A stretch of DNA of 64,000 nt from the NCBI RefSeq assembly GCF_002205645.1, contig NZ_NIOF01000015.1, positions 1 to 64,000 of the forward strand, read 5' to 3'. Under the pieces are notes generated by a model. It was given only the letters and a program-made list of their open reading frames with translations, ran no database searches and was not told the origin of the DNA. Below are positions 7,096 through 15,287 of the stretch, piece by piece (positions within the stretch are counted from its first letter, which is position 1; each line of letters starts with the position of its first letter). The translations under genes and the position numbers were made by a program. Source of the stretch: Roseateles aquatilis. Its GTDB lineage: Bacteria > Pseudomonadota > Gammaproteobacteria > Burkholderiales > Burkholderiaceae_C.

Positions 7096-9162
7096 TCAGC
7101 GCTCGTCCTTGGCCGCCTGCGCCTGCTTCTCGGCGGAGGCGGCGGCCTTGGCGGCGAACTGCTCGCGCATGCGCTTGAGCTTCTCGCGCGGGTCTTCCTT
7201 GACCAGACCTTCGTCCAGCTTCATCTCGGCGATGAAGCGGCTGGGCACGCCCACCACCGTCTCGCGGTTCTTCTTGCGCCGCCGCAGCGTCGACACCGCC
7301 AGCGTGCGGCGCGCGCGGGTGATGCCGACGTACATCAGCCGGCGCTCCTCCTCGACCCGCTGCGGCGTCAGCTCGTCGTTGTCCGCCTTGAACGGCAGCA
7401 GGCCCTCGTTGACGCCGGCCAGGACCACGTGCGGCCATTCCAGGCCCTTGGACGCGTGCAGCGTGGTGAGCACCACCTGGTCCTGCTCCTCCTTGCGCTC
7501 GGCCAGCGACAGGATCACGCTGATCGTCTGCGCGACGTCGAGCAGCGACTGGCGCGGACTCTCGGTCGTGATGCCTCCCTCGGTCGAGATCTCGCCGCCG
7601 CAGCGCTTGGAGACCCAGTCGACGAAGTCGAGCACGTTGCCCCAGCGCGCCACCGCGACCTTCTCGTTGTCCTCCTGGTCGATCAGGTGCTGCTCGTAGG
7701 AGATGTCCTTCAGCCACTCCATCATGAGCGCCTTGCCCTCCTCGGCGCCGACCGCGTGGCGCGCCCGGTACTCGAGGTCGACGATGTAGCGGCCGAACTC
7801 GTGCAGCCCGTGCAGCGCCTTGCTCGACAGCGTCGCCTTCAGCGACTCGGCGAACAGGGACTCGAACATCGACAGCTTCCACTTGGCCGAGAACTCGCTC
7901 AGGTGGCCCAGCGTCTGGTGGCCGATGCCGCGCTTGGGCGTCGTCACCGCGCGCAGGAAGGCCGGGTCGTCGTCCTGGTTCACCAGCAGCCGCAGCCAGG
8001 AGCACAGGTCCTTGATCTCGGTCTTGTCGAAGAAGCTCTGCCCGCCGGACACCTTGTAGGGGATCTCGGCGCGCCGCAGCGCCTGCTCGAAGATGCGCGC
8101 CTGGTGGTTGGCGCGGTACAGGATGGCGAAGTCGGAGAACTTGGTCGTCGGGTGGCTGGCGATGATGGACTGGATGCGGGCCACGGCGCGCTCCGCCTCG
8201 TGCTCTTCGCCGTCGGCCTCGACCAGCGTGATGGGATCGCCCTCGCCGAGCTCGCTCCACAAGGTCTTCGCGAACAGCTTCGGATTGGTGCCGATGACGT
8301 TGTTGGCCGCGCGCAGGATCGCGCCGGTCGAGCGGTAGTTCTGCTCCAGCGGAATGATCTTGAGCTGAGGGAAATCGACCGGCAGCTTCTTGAGGTTCTC
8401 GATCGTCGCGCCGCGCCAGCCGTAGATGGACTGGTCGTCGTCGCCGACGGCGGTGAACATCGCGCGCGTGCCGACCAGGCACTTCAGCAGCTCGTACTGG
8501 ACGGCGTTGGTGTCCTGGTACTCGTCCACCAGCACGTAGCGCAGCGTCTCCTGCCACTTGCCGCGCGCCTCGTCGTTGGTCTGCAGCAGGCGCAGCGGCA
8601 TGCCGATCAAGTCGTCGAAGTCGACCGCCTGGTAGGCCGTCAACCGCTCCTGGTAACGCTGCATGACGACGGCGGCGGCGCGCTCCATGTCGTCCTTGGC
8701 ATAGGCCAGGGCCTGCTGCGGGCTGAGGTTCTGGTTCTTCCACAGCGAGATCGTCCACTGCCAGGACTTGGCCGTCGCCGCGTCGGTGGTGCCGCCGGCA
8801 TCGCGCAGCACCGACAGCACGTCGTCGGAGTCGAGGATGGAGAACTGCTCCTTGAGCCCCAGGTGCCGGCCGTCCTCGCGCAGGATGCGCACGCCCAGCG
8901 AGTGGAAGGTCGAGATCAGCAGGTCCTGCCCTGCCTTGTTGCCCACCAGGTGCTTGGCGCGCTCGCGCATTTCCTGCGAGGCCTTGTTGGTGAAGGTGAT
9001 GGCGGCGATGCTCTTGGCCCGATAGCCCTCGGACAGCAGCTTGGCGATCTTCTGCGTGATCACCCGCGTCTTGCCCGACCCCGCGCCCGCGATCACCAGG
9101 CACGGCCCCGCGAGATGGTGCACGGCCGCCAGCTGGGCCGGGTTGAGCAGGGCTTCGGACAT
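7096..9162 (-). CDS. rep: Rep/UvrD-type ATP-dependent DNA helicase
   Basis: A superfamily 1A 3'-5' helicase of 688 residues, close to the usual length of Rep. The Walker A motif GAGSGKT lies near residue 30, motif Ia is TFTNKA, the Walker B region is VLVDEYQDTN, motif III includes GDDDQSIYGWRGA, and motifs V/VI include TLHASKGLEWPHVV and VGITRARRTL. Rep removes obstacles ahead of the replication fork and helps restart. The annotated start is the ATG at 9160-9162 (MSEALLNPAQ), where homology to the family begins; upstream in-frame codons are non-homologous. The C-terminal 40 residues are Ala/Lys-rich. Divergently transcribed from the DUF1304 gene, 67 bases apart. Confidence 0.92.
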   Translation of the reverse strand: MSEALLNPAQLAAVHHLAGPCLVIAGAGSGKTRVITQKIAKLLSEGYRAKSIAAITFTNKASQEMRERAKHLVGNKAGQDLLISTFHSLGVRILREDGRHLGLKEQFSILDSDDVLSVLRDAGGTTDAATAKSWQWTISLWKNQNLSPQQALAYAKDDMERAAAVVMQRYQERLTAYQAVDFDDLIGMPLRLLQTNDEARGKWQETLRYVLVDEYQDTNAVQYELLKCLVGTRAMFTAVGDDDQSIYGWRGATIENLKKLPVDFPQLKIIPLEQNYRSTGAILRAANNVIGTNPKLFAKTLWSELGEGDPITLVEADGEEHEAERAVARIQSIIASHPTTKFSDFAILYRANHQARIFEQALRRAEIPYKVSGGQSFFDKTEIKDLCSWLRLLVNQDDDPAFLRAVTTPKRGIGHQTLGHLSEFSAKWKLSMFESLFAESLKATLSSKALHGLHEFGRYIVDLEYRARHAVGAEEGKALMMEWLKDISYEQHLIDQEDNEKVAVARWGNVLDFVDWVSKRCGGEISTEGGITTESPRQSLLDVAQTISVILSLAERKEEQDQVVLTTLHASKGLEWPHVVLAGVNEGLLPFKADNDELTPQRVEEERRLMYVGITRARRTLAVSTLRRRKKNRETVVGVPSRFIAEMKLDEGLVKEDPREKLKRMREQFAAKAAASAEKQAQAAKDER

Positions 9163-9229
9163 GGTGGAACCTGGGGGACAGGGAACTGCGGGCGGGCCGG
9201 GGATGATAGCGGGACGTACAGTGCGAACC

Positions 9230-9586
9230 ATGAACACAGCAGCCAACATCGTCGTCGCCCTGGTGGCGCTCATCCATGTCTACATCCTGGTGCTGGAGAT
9301 GTTCCTCTGGACCACCCCCAAGGGCCGCAAGGCCTTCGGGCTGACGCCCGAGTTCGCCGAGGCGAGCAAGGTGCTGGCCGCCAACCAGGGGCTGTACAAC
9401 GGCTTCCTGGCGGCCGGCCTGATCTGGGGCCTGGTGCTGGGCGCCGCGGGTGGACCGGTGAAGGTCTTCTTCCTGGCCTGCGTGCTGGTGGCGGGCCTTT
9501 ACGGCGCCGCGACCGCGAGCCGCAAGATCCTCTTCATCCAGGCGATCCCCGCCGCGATCGGTCTGGCGCTGACGTTGCTGGCCTGA
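9230..9586 (+). CDS. DUF1304 family membrane protein
   Basis: A 118-residue protein with four hydrophobic helices. It matches the DUF1304 pattern: a first helix with HVYILVLEMFLW, then FGL, ANQGLYNGFLAAGL, and a late QAIPAAIGL. Its function is unknown. The ATG at 9230 has no clear Shine-Dalgarno site. A TACAGT hexamer sits at 9218-9223, so if it were a -10 element the message would start at or next to the ATG (leaderless), which is speculative. Its stop is followed by a small GC hairpin (9587-9600) before the convergent binding-protein gene. Confidence 0.85.
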   Translation: MNTAANIVVALVALIHVYILVLEMFLWTTPKGRKAFGLTPEFAEASKVLAANQGLYNGFLAAGLIWGLVLGAAGGPVKVFFLACVLVAGLYGAATASRKILFIQAIPAAIGLALTLLA

Positions 9587-9613
9587 GCCCCGACCGGGGC
9601 GCCGACGGCCGTG

Positions 9614-10429
9614 TCAGTCCGGTAGCGCGACGCCCCGGCGGGCGGCCATCTGCTGCAACTCGCCGCTGGCGCGCAGGCGCTGCATGCCGGCATCGACCAG
9701 CGCCTGCAGGGGCGCGCCGGCCGCGTCCCGGCTGAAGGCGAAGTGGCCGCGCAGACGTGCGAACGGCGGCGTGCACAGCTGTACCTGGTCGCCCATGCCG
9801 AGCGCCTGGATCACCGGCTCGGAGTTGCGCTGGTTGGCCGCGATCAGATCGAGCCGGCCCACTTGCAGCATGCGCAGCGCGGTCGCCAGATCGCGCACCG
9901 TGTCGATGTTGAGCGCGCCGCGCGCCTGCTCGAAGCGGTCGCCATAGACCCAGCCCTGCACCGCGGCGATACGCAAGGTCCGCAGCGCCTGAAAGTCGCC
10001 CCACCACAGTCCCTGCTCGCGCTTGCGCGCATAGAAGACCAGCGCGTCCTCGTAGAACGCCTGGCGGGAGAAACGCATCAACTGCTCCCGCTGCGGTGTC
10101 CGGTACGGGCCGACCAGGATCTGCGCCGGGCCGTGCTCGACCATCGACTGCGCGCGCAGCCAGGGATAGAACTCGTAGCGCGGCTGGTGGCCGGCCGGGA
10201 TCAGGATCGCGTCGAGCAGGTCCACCGCCAGCCCTCGCGGCGGACCGCCCTGGACGCCGGGCTCGAACAGCCGCGCGAAGGCGGTACCCGCGATCGACAC
10301 CGGCCCGGAATTCGAAGGCGCGGGAGGTGCCGCGGCGGCGCCAGGCCGGGCCGCGGCGCCTCCCGACGCACCGAGAGCCAAGGCCGCGAGCGCGACATGA
10401 CGGAGCAGGAGGCGACGGTCGAGATCCAT
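9614..10429 (-). CDS. periplasmic solute-binding protein (PBP2 type)
   Basis: A 271-residue protein with an N-terminal signal sequence (basic start, hydrophobic to about residue 28) and a type 2 periplasmic-binding fold resembling polar-amino-acid binding proteins: a lobe with FEPGVQGGPPRGLAVDLLDAI, a hinge-like region after RFSRQAFYEDALVFYAR, then a second lobe. No transporter permease or ATPase gene is adjacent, so it may be an orphan binding protein or serve a distant transporter. Substrate cannot be told from the sequence. The next gene upstream on the same strand starts 51 bases away. Confidence 0.8.
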   Translation of the reverse strand: MDLDRRLLLRHVALAALALGASGGAAARPGAAAAPPAPSNSGPVSIAGTAFARLFEPGVQGGPPRGLAVDLLDAILIPAGHQPRYEFYPWLRAQSMVEHGPAQILVGPYRTPQREQLMRFSRQAFYEDALVFYARKREQGLWWGDFQALRTLRIAAVQGWVYGDRFEQARGALNIDTVRDLATALRMLQVGRLDLIAANQRNSEPVIQALGMGDQVQLCTPPFARLRGHFAFSRDAAGAPLQALVDAGMQRLRASGELQQMAARRGVALPD

Positions 10430-10480
10430 GGCGTGGCGCCGATGATAGGTGCCCCGCCAGGGTCTCGAAGCCGTGGAAAG

Positions 10481-10996
10481 TCACGATGTCCAGACAGCGC
10501 CCGACACACCTCGCGGTCGGGCGCGGGCGCCCGGTTCCGACGTGGCCGCAGGCGGCCCCGGCACGAACACCGGCTGACGGATCGGATCGCGGCCGATGTC
10601 CTCCGCATAGGAGCCGTGAACGGCGAACGCCGCCGACAGCACGATCTGCACCTCGGCCGAGGACTCGGCCTGCGGCGACGACCCGCCGGTGAAGAACACC
10701 TTCGGGTCGCCCACGCCCAGACCGCGCAATCCATACAGCCGCTCGCCGACCCGGCCGCAGAACTGGTCCGCCAGATCCCCGCCCATCAGCGACGGCAGGC
10801 GGACCAGGTAGTCGCCGGTGACCCGGTCGACGGCCCAGCGCGTCGCGAGGCGCACCCAGCTGGCGTTCTTCGGATCGGTGCAGGTCTCCAGCAGGGCTCG
10901 CAGCCACGGCGAGCACTCGGGGTCGGTGAGCGCGTCGCGCCGGCAGGCCTGCCAGTCCGCGCGGGACATCGGTTGAATCTCGAAACTCACTTGCAT
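10481..10996 (-). CDS. protein of unknown function
   Basis: A 171-residue soluble-looking protein with no recognised domain. Residues 10-40 are rich in charged and aromatic residues (SRADWQACRRDALTDPE), and the C-terminus is Pro/Ala/Arg-rich. There is no signal peptide or membrane helix. The start is taken as the ATG at 10994-10996 (MQVSFEIQ); GAGGAG directly abuts this ATG, so an internal ATG at 10969 is possible. It lies between the binding-protein gene and the pseudokinase gene, all on the minus strand. Confidence 0.6.
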   Translation of the reverse strand: MQVSFEIQPMSRADWQACRRDALTDPECSPWLRALLETCTDPKNASWVRLATRWAVDRVTGDYLVRLPSLMGGDLADQFCGRVGERLYGLRGLGVGDPKVFFTGGSSPQAESSAEVQIVLSAAFAVHGSYAEDIGRDPIRQPVFVPGPPAATSEPGARARPRGVSGAVWTS

Positions 10997-11366
10997 CTCC
11001 TCGCCCGCCGTTTGCCGGCCGCGAAAGGAGCCGTCGACGGGCGGGCCCCGAACCGACGGCATGCACGAGCCGAGGCGCATCGTAGGCAGAGGCCCCCCGC
11101 CGGGACAACCCGCCTCGACAGGCCTGATCGTGACCCGTCGAGGTCAATCTCCGCGATGAAGTTATCCATTCATCAGGCAACGGTCTCGAACACGCCTGTC
11201 TGGACTAGTCCAAGAAGGCCATCCGACAACCGATGTTGTCGAGCGCCAGCCTCGGCGTGGCGCGACGATCTCCGATCGCCGGCCAACGCCACGCTTCTCC
11301 CTGGTTGGCGCCCTGAATGGCGCCCTCGACGACAGCTGGATCGCGTCCGCGATCGATCGCGCGAAA
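10997..11366. other. intergenic gap with one hairpin
   Basis: A 370-base stretch without a convincing gene. A perfect 7-bp stem (CGACAAC / GTTGTCG, loop CGAT) lies at 11224-11241, in the region downstream of the pseudokinase gene. No T-run follows on the minus strand. Nothing else was recognised here. Confidence 0.5.
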
Positions 11367-12491
11367 TCAGCCGGATCGCAGCAGCAGCCACAGGACGATG
11401 GCCGCCAGCGCGAGCACCAGCGCGATGCCCGCGACACGCTCCGCGATCGACGCGGCCGGCGGCTTGGCCGGCGCGTGGGGCTCTTCCAGCGGCGGGGGCG
11501 ACGCCAGCAGCGGCAGCGAGGCCGAGGCCGGTCCGGCACCGCCGGCGGATCGCGCCGGGCCGGGGGCCGGCTCGGTGTCGATCCAGTCACGCACGGCCTG
11601 TGCCAGCAGCTGGCGATCGGTGAACGAGCGCCCGTCCATCATGGCCCGGTCCAGCAACTGGTCCAGGCTCTCGCGCTGCGCGGCCGTCAGCGACAGCCAG
11701 GACTGCAGCGAGGCCACCGGCGTGGCGCCCGGCTCCGCCTCGTCCTCCCCGCCCTCTTCCGCGCCCTCGCGGCGCGGCAGCCTGCCGTTGACCAGCAGGC
11801 CGAGCAGGCGACCGAGCGCGTGGGTCTCGCTGTTCTCGTCGGGCCGACCGCCGGCGCGTTGACGGGCATTGGCCAGCGGCTCCGCAGCGCGCACCAGCGC
11901 CGTCGGCCCCTGGCTGTCCCGCGGCGCCAGGCCCTGGCCGAGCCAGTGCAGTTGCTGCCCCGGGCTCAGCCACAGCGTGCCGGGATCGATCTCGTGCAGC
12001 ACCAGGCCCTGCGCGTGGGCCCATTCCAGCATGTCGATCAGGTCCAGCAGCAGCTGCATGCGCCGCTTCAGCGGCAACGCCATCGCCACCCGCAGCAGCG
12101 GCGCGCCGTCCATCGGCGGCACGACCAAGTAGGGCAGGCCCGCCGGGCTCAGGCCGCTGTCCAGCGGCGCGCCGTAGGTGGGATGAGCCAGCCGCGACAG
12201 CGCCTCGGAGTCCTCGGCGAAGCGCATCAGCACCGCCTGCGCGTCCGCCTCGTGACGGTAGACCAGCGCCAGGCCGGCCTGGGCCGAGGCCAGCGCGTGC
12301 TCGACGCGGTACCACTGGCCGGAGGCGCATTCGAACAGCGCCGCGCTGACCCGCCAGACCCCCAGCCGCTCGCCCACCACCGGCAGCGCCGGCTGGGGAC
12401 GCGCCGAGGCATCGCCTGCGGCGGCCCCGGAAGGGTCGCGCGGCGCGTGCGGTTCACGCGCGTCGGCAGGCGGGGCGGACGGGTCGGTCAT
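11367..12491 (-). CDS. membrane-anchored Ser/Thr pseudokinase
   Basis: A 374-residue protein with a degenerate bacterial Ser/Thr kinase (PknB-like) domain at about residues 40-300 and a single C-terminal membrane helix (about 352-371) with almost nothing after it. Kinase-like landmarks are present: a C-lobe helix with LLLDLIDMLEWAHAQGLVLHEIDP, and a late helix around SLDQLLDRAMMDG. The catalytic positions are replaced: the HRDxKxxN loop reads LHEIDPGT, the DFG position reads LGQG, and no lysine stands at the expected beta-3 site (GLALVYR). Phosphotransfer is therefore unlikely and a scaffold or binding role is more plausible. The Pro/Ala-rich linker (305-345) joins the domain to the membrane. 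Its start lies 35 bases from the divergently transcribed S9 peptidase. Confidence 0.72.
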   Translation of the reverse strand: MTDPSAPPADAREPHAPRDPSGAAAGDASARPQPALPVVGERLGVWRVSAALFECASGQWYRVEHALASAQAGLALVYRHEADAQAVLMRFAEDSEALSRLAHPTYGAPLDSGLSPAGLPYLVVPPMDGAPLLRVAMALPLKRRMQLLLDLIDMLEWAHAQGLVLHEIDPGTLWLSPGQQLHWLGQGLAPRDSQGPTALVRAAEPLANARQRAGGRPDENSETHALGRLLGLLVNGRLPRREGAEEGGEDEAEPGATPVASLQSWLSLTAAQRESLDQLLDRAMMDGRSFTDRQLLAQAVRDWIDTEPAPGPARSAGGAGPASASLPLLASPPPLEEPHAPAKPPAASIAERVAGIALVLALAAIVLWLLLRSG

Positions 12492-12526
12492 GGGCGCGAA
12501 TCCTAGCGCAGCGATACTTCCGGGCC

Positions 12527-14995
12527 ATGGCCGCCAAGTTTTCCATCGCGCGCTGCGTCGCGCCGTCCTCGTTCTTCCTGTGGGCCGGGATCGGCCTGCT
12601 GGGCGCCGCGCTCACCCTGCCCGAGCCCGCCGGCGCCGCGCCGTCCCCCTACAAGCAGCCGTCCGCGGCGATCCGCGACCTGCTGGACACGCCCGCGCTG
12701 CCGCGCCTGCTGGCCTCCCCGGACCGCCAGTCGCTGGCGCTGGTCGAGCAGCGCCGCTACACACCGCTGGAGGAACTGGCCCGCCCCGGCCTGCGGCTGG
12801 CTGGGGCGCGCTTCGATCCGCGCAACGCGACGCAGCAGAACCTGGCGGCCGTGACTCGCCTGCGGCTGCGCTCGCTGCTGGAGCCCGACGCGACCGAACG
12901 CGAAGTCGAGCTGCCCGCGGGCGGCACCTGGCACAACTTCGTCTGGGCGCCGGACGGCCAGCGCTTCCTGCTCTCGCGCCGCACCGACACGGCCGACGAG
13001 CTCTGGGCCGGCGCGACCTCCAACGGCCAGCTCTGGCGCATCTACAACGTGCGCCTGAACAACACCGTCGATCCGGACGACATCGCCTGGCTCAATCCGC
13101 GCGAGGTCGTCGTGCTGACCGTGCCCGACAACCGCGGCCCGGTCCCGAACAAGCCGCAGAACGGCCCGGCGATCCAGGAGACCCATGGCCGCGCCTCGCC
13201 CGAGCGCACCTACCCGGACCTGCTGCGCAATCCGCGCGACGAGGATCTGTTCGAGTACTACGCCCGCTCGCAGCTGACGCTGGTGGACATCGCCAGCGGA
13301 CAGAGCCGCGACATCGGCGCCCCGGGACTGTTCAGCAGCGTGTCCAGCGTCGGCAACGGCCAGGCGCTGCTGACCGAACGCCTCGCGCGGCCCTTCAGCT
13401 ACAACCTGACCTTCGACGACTTCCCGACCGTCGTCGAGGTCCGCCAGCTCGACGGCAAGGTCATCCGCGAGCTGGCCAAGATGCCACTCAAGCAGGGTGT
13501 CGCGATCGACGGCGCCATCCCCGGCCCGCGCGTCTTCTACGCGTCGCCGACGAAGGACGCGGCGATCTACTGGGTCGAGGCGCTGGACGGCGGCAATCCG
13601 GCCGCGCGCGCCTCCTTCCGCGACCGCGTCATGCGCCTGGACCCGCCCTACACCGGCGATCCCTTCGAGGTCCAGCGCATGCCCTACCGCTTCACGCGGC
13701 TGCGCTTCCTGGACGATGGCGTGCACGGCCTGCTGAGCGAGGAAGACCGCAGCCGCGGCTGGACGCGGACCTACCTGCTGCCGCTGCGCGGCACGCAGAG
13801 CCGGCCGCTGTTCGAGCTCTCGGTGCGCGAGCGCTACCGCCATCCCGGTTCGCCGTTCATGCGCATGCTGCCCAACGGGCACCTGGTCGCGCAGACGCTG
13901 AACGGCGACCTGCTGCTGGCCGGCCAGGGCGCCAGCCCGCGCGGCGACCGACCCTTCCTGGACAAGCTCTCGCTGCGCGACCTGAGCGTGCAGCGGCTGT
14001 TCCAGTCGGCCGAGGGCGTCTACGAACTGCCGGTCGCGCTGCTCGAAGACCGCCGCCTGATCACGCAACGCGAGACCGAGCACGAGCCGCCCAACCTGAT
14101 GCTGCGCGAGAACGGCAAGGCCACCGCGCTGACCCGCCTCAAGGACCCGACGCCGCAGTTGAAGGCGGTGAAGCGCGAGCTGGTGACCTTCAAGCGCAGC
14201 GACGGCGTCGAGCTGTCGTTCTGGATGTACCTGCCGCCCGATCAGCGCGAGGGCGAGCGCCGTCCGGCGCTGGTCTGGGCCTACCCGCTGGAGTTCAACG
14301 ACGCGGCGCTGGCCAGCCAGCTCAGCGGCTCGCCGGGGCGCTACATGAGCTTCACCGGCATCAGCCCGTTGAACCTGCTGATGGACGGCTACGTCGTGCT
14401 GATGGACGCGACGATGCCGGTGGTGGGCGACTCCCGCAACATGAACGACAGCTTCATCGAGCAGATGACGATGAACGCCCGCGCGATCCTGGACAAGGCG
14501 GACGAGCTCGGCACCGTGGACGCGCGCCGCGTCGCCATCGGCGGCCACAGCTACGGCGCGTTCATGGCGGTCAACCTGATGGCGCACACCAAGCTGTTCC
14601 GCTGCGGCATCGCGCGCAGCGGCGCCTACAACCGCACGCTGACGCCCTTCGGCTTCCAGAGCGAGCGGCGGTCGCTCTGGGACGCCAAGGACGTCTACCT
14701 GAAGCTCTCCCCCTTCCTCTTCGCACAGCAGATCAAGGACCCGCTGCTGCTGATCCACGGCGAGGCGGACAACAACTCCGGCACCTTCCCGATGCAGAGC
14801 GAGCGCCTGTACCAGGCGCTGGCGGGCCTGGGCGGCAACGCGCGTTACGTCCTGCTGCCCTTCGAGGCGCACGGCTACGCCGCGCGCGAATCGGCCGGCC
14901 AGGTCCAATGGGAGATGAGCCAATGGCTCAAGGGCTGCGTGGGAGATCCGCGCTCCGAGCCCAAGCCCCGTCCTACCGCCGGCTCCGCCCCATGA
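12527..14995 (+). CDS. exported S9-family serine peptidase
   Basis: An 822-residue prolyl-oligopeptidase-family enzyme. A signal peptide with a hydrophobic core (about residues 15-35, ending near AGAAP) suggests export. A beta-propeller region follows (about 60-520), then an alpha/beta-hydrolase domain with the catalytic triad: Ser675 in GGHSYGAF, Asp748 in HGEADNNSG and His782 in EAHGYAARES. The HGEADNNSGTFP and GGHSYGAFM patterns resemble glutamyl endopeptidases of the S9D group, so cleavage after acidic residues is possible but not proved. Start ATG at 12527. Divergent from the pseudokinase gene; the shared 35-base gap must hold both upstream signals. Confidence 0.9.
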   Translation: MAAKFSIARCVAPSSFFLWAGIGLLGAALTLPEPAGAAPSPYKQPSAAIRDLLDTPALPRLLASPDRQSLALVEQRRYTPLEELARPGLRLAGARFDPRNATQQNLAAVTRLRLRSLLEPDATEREVELPAGGTWHNFVWAPDGQRFLLSRRTDTADELWAGATSNGQLWRIYNVRLNNTVDPDDIAWLNPREVVVLTVPDNRGPVPNKPQNGPAIQETHGRASPERTYPDLLRNPRDEDLFEYYARSQLTLVDIASGQSRDIGAPGLFSSVSSVGNGQALLTERLARPFSYNLTFDDFPTVVEVRQLDGKVIRELAKMPLKQGVAIDGAIPGPRVFYASPTKDAAIYWVEALDGGNPAARASFRDRVMRLDPPYTGDPFEVQRMPYRFTRLRFLDDGVHGLLSEEDRSRGWTRTYLLPLRGTQSRPLFELSVRERYRHPGSPFMRMLPNGHLVAQTLNGDLLLAGQGASPRGDRPFLDKLSLRDLSVQRLFQSAEGVYELPVALLEDRRLITQRETEHEPPNLMLRENGKATALTRLKDPTPQLKAVKRELVTFKRSDGVELSFWMYLPPDQREGERRPALVWAYPLEFNDAALASQLSGSPGRYMSFTGISPLNLLMDGYVVLMDATMPVVGDSRNMNDSFIEQMTMNARAILDKADELGTVDARRVAIGGHSYGAFMAVNLMAHTKLFRCGIARSGAYNRTLTPFGFQSERRSLWDAKDVYLKLSPFLFAQQIKDPLLLIHGEADNNSGTFPMQSERLYQALAGLGGNARYVLLPFEAHGYAARESAGQVQWEMSQWLKGCVGDPRSEPKPRPTAGSAP

Positions 14996-15045
14996 CCGCC
15001 GCCCGCCACAAGCTCGGCTCGGCACGGCATGGCTCGGTAGGTTGA

Positions 15046-15209
15046 GACGGGCATGACCGGGGCCGGCCGCTCGGTGCCCCCGAAGGCGCGCGGAGCGCGC
15101 ATCAAGTGCTGACTGGGCGCTACTGTTTGAGCGAACGAGCCGAAGGTGAGAGAGCGAGTTGAGCGCCCTCTTCGGGGGCACCGAGCGGCCGGCCCCGGTC
15201 ATGCCTGTC
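15046..15209. repeat. long inverted-repeat element between convergent genes
   Basis: Arms at 15051-15085 and 15170-15204 are perfect 35-bp reverse complements; similarity extends about five more bases outward with one mismatch. The 84-base spacer holds a second inverted pair (GGGCGCT at 15115-15121, AGCGCCC at 15162-15168) around a purine-rich core. The TGTTTGAGCG spacer motif resembles dispersed palindromic elements I recall from Burkholderiales genomes, which would make this a REP/MITE-like unit. No target-site duplication is visible. It sits between the S9 peptidase and YpfJ-like gene ends. Confidence 0.7.
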
Positions 15210-15271
15210 GGGCACGGTCATGCCTGTCGGCCCCGGTCACACCTGCCGGGCTCGGTCACTCCCGTCAAGCC
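15196..15271. repeat. four tandem 19-bp repeats
   Basis: Units begin CGGTCA at 15196, 15215, 15234 and 15253. The first two are nearly identical (CGGTCATGCCTGTCGG...), the third and fourth diverge. The first unit overlaps the right arm of the adjoining long inverted repeat. Copies are contiguous, without unique spacers. Confidence 0.75.
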
Positions 15272-15287
15272 TCTGTCAAAGTCAGGC

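Noticed and set aside
12503-15202. An 899-residue minus-strand frame opposite the S9 peptidase.
   Set aside because: Its composition is the typical antisense pattern of a high-GC gene, and the peptidase on the plus strand has all motifs.
15196-15271. Possible CRISPR array.
   Set aside because: Units are contiguous without unique spacers and drift progressively; no cas genes are near.
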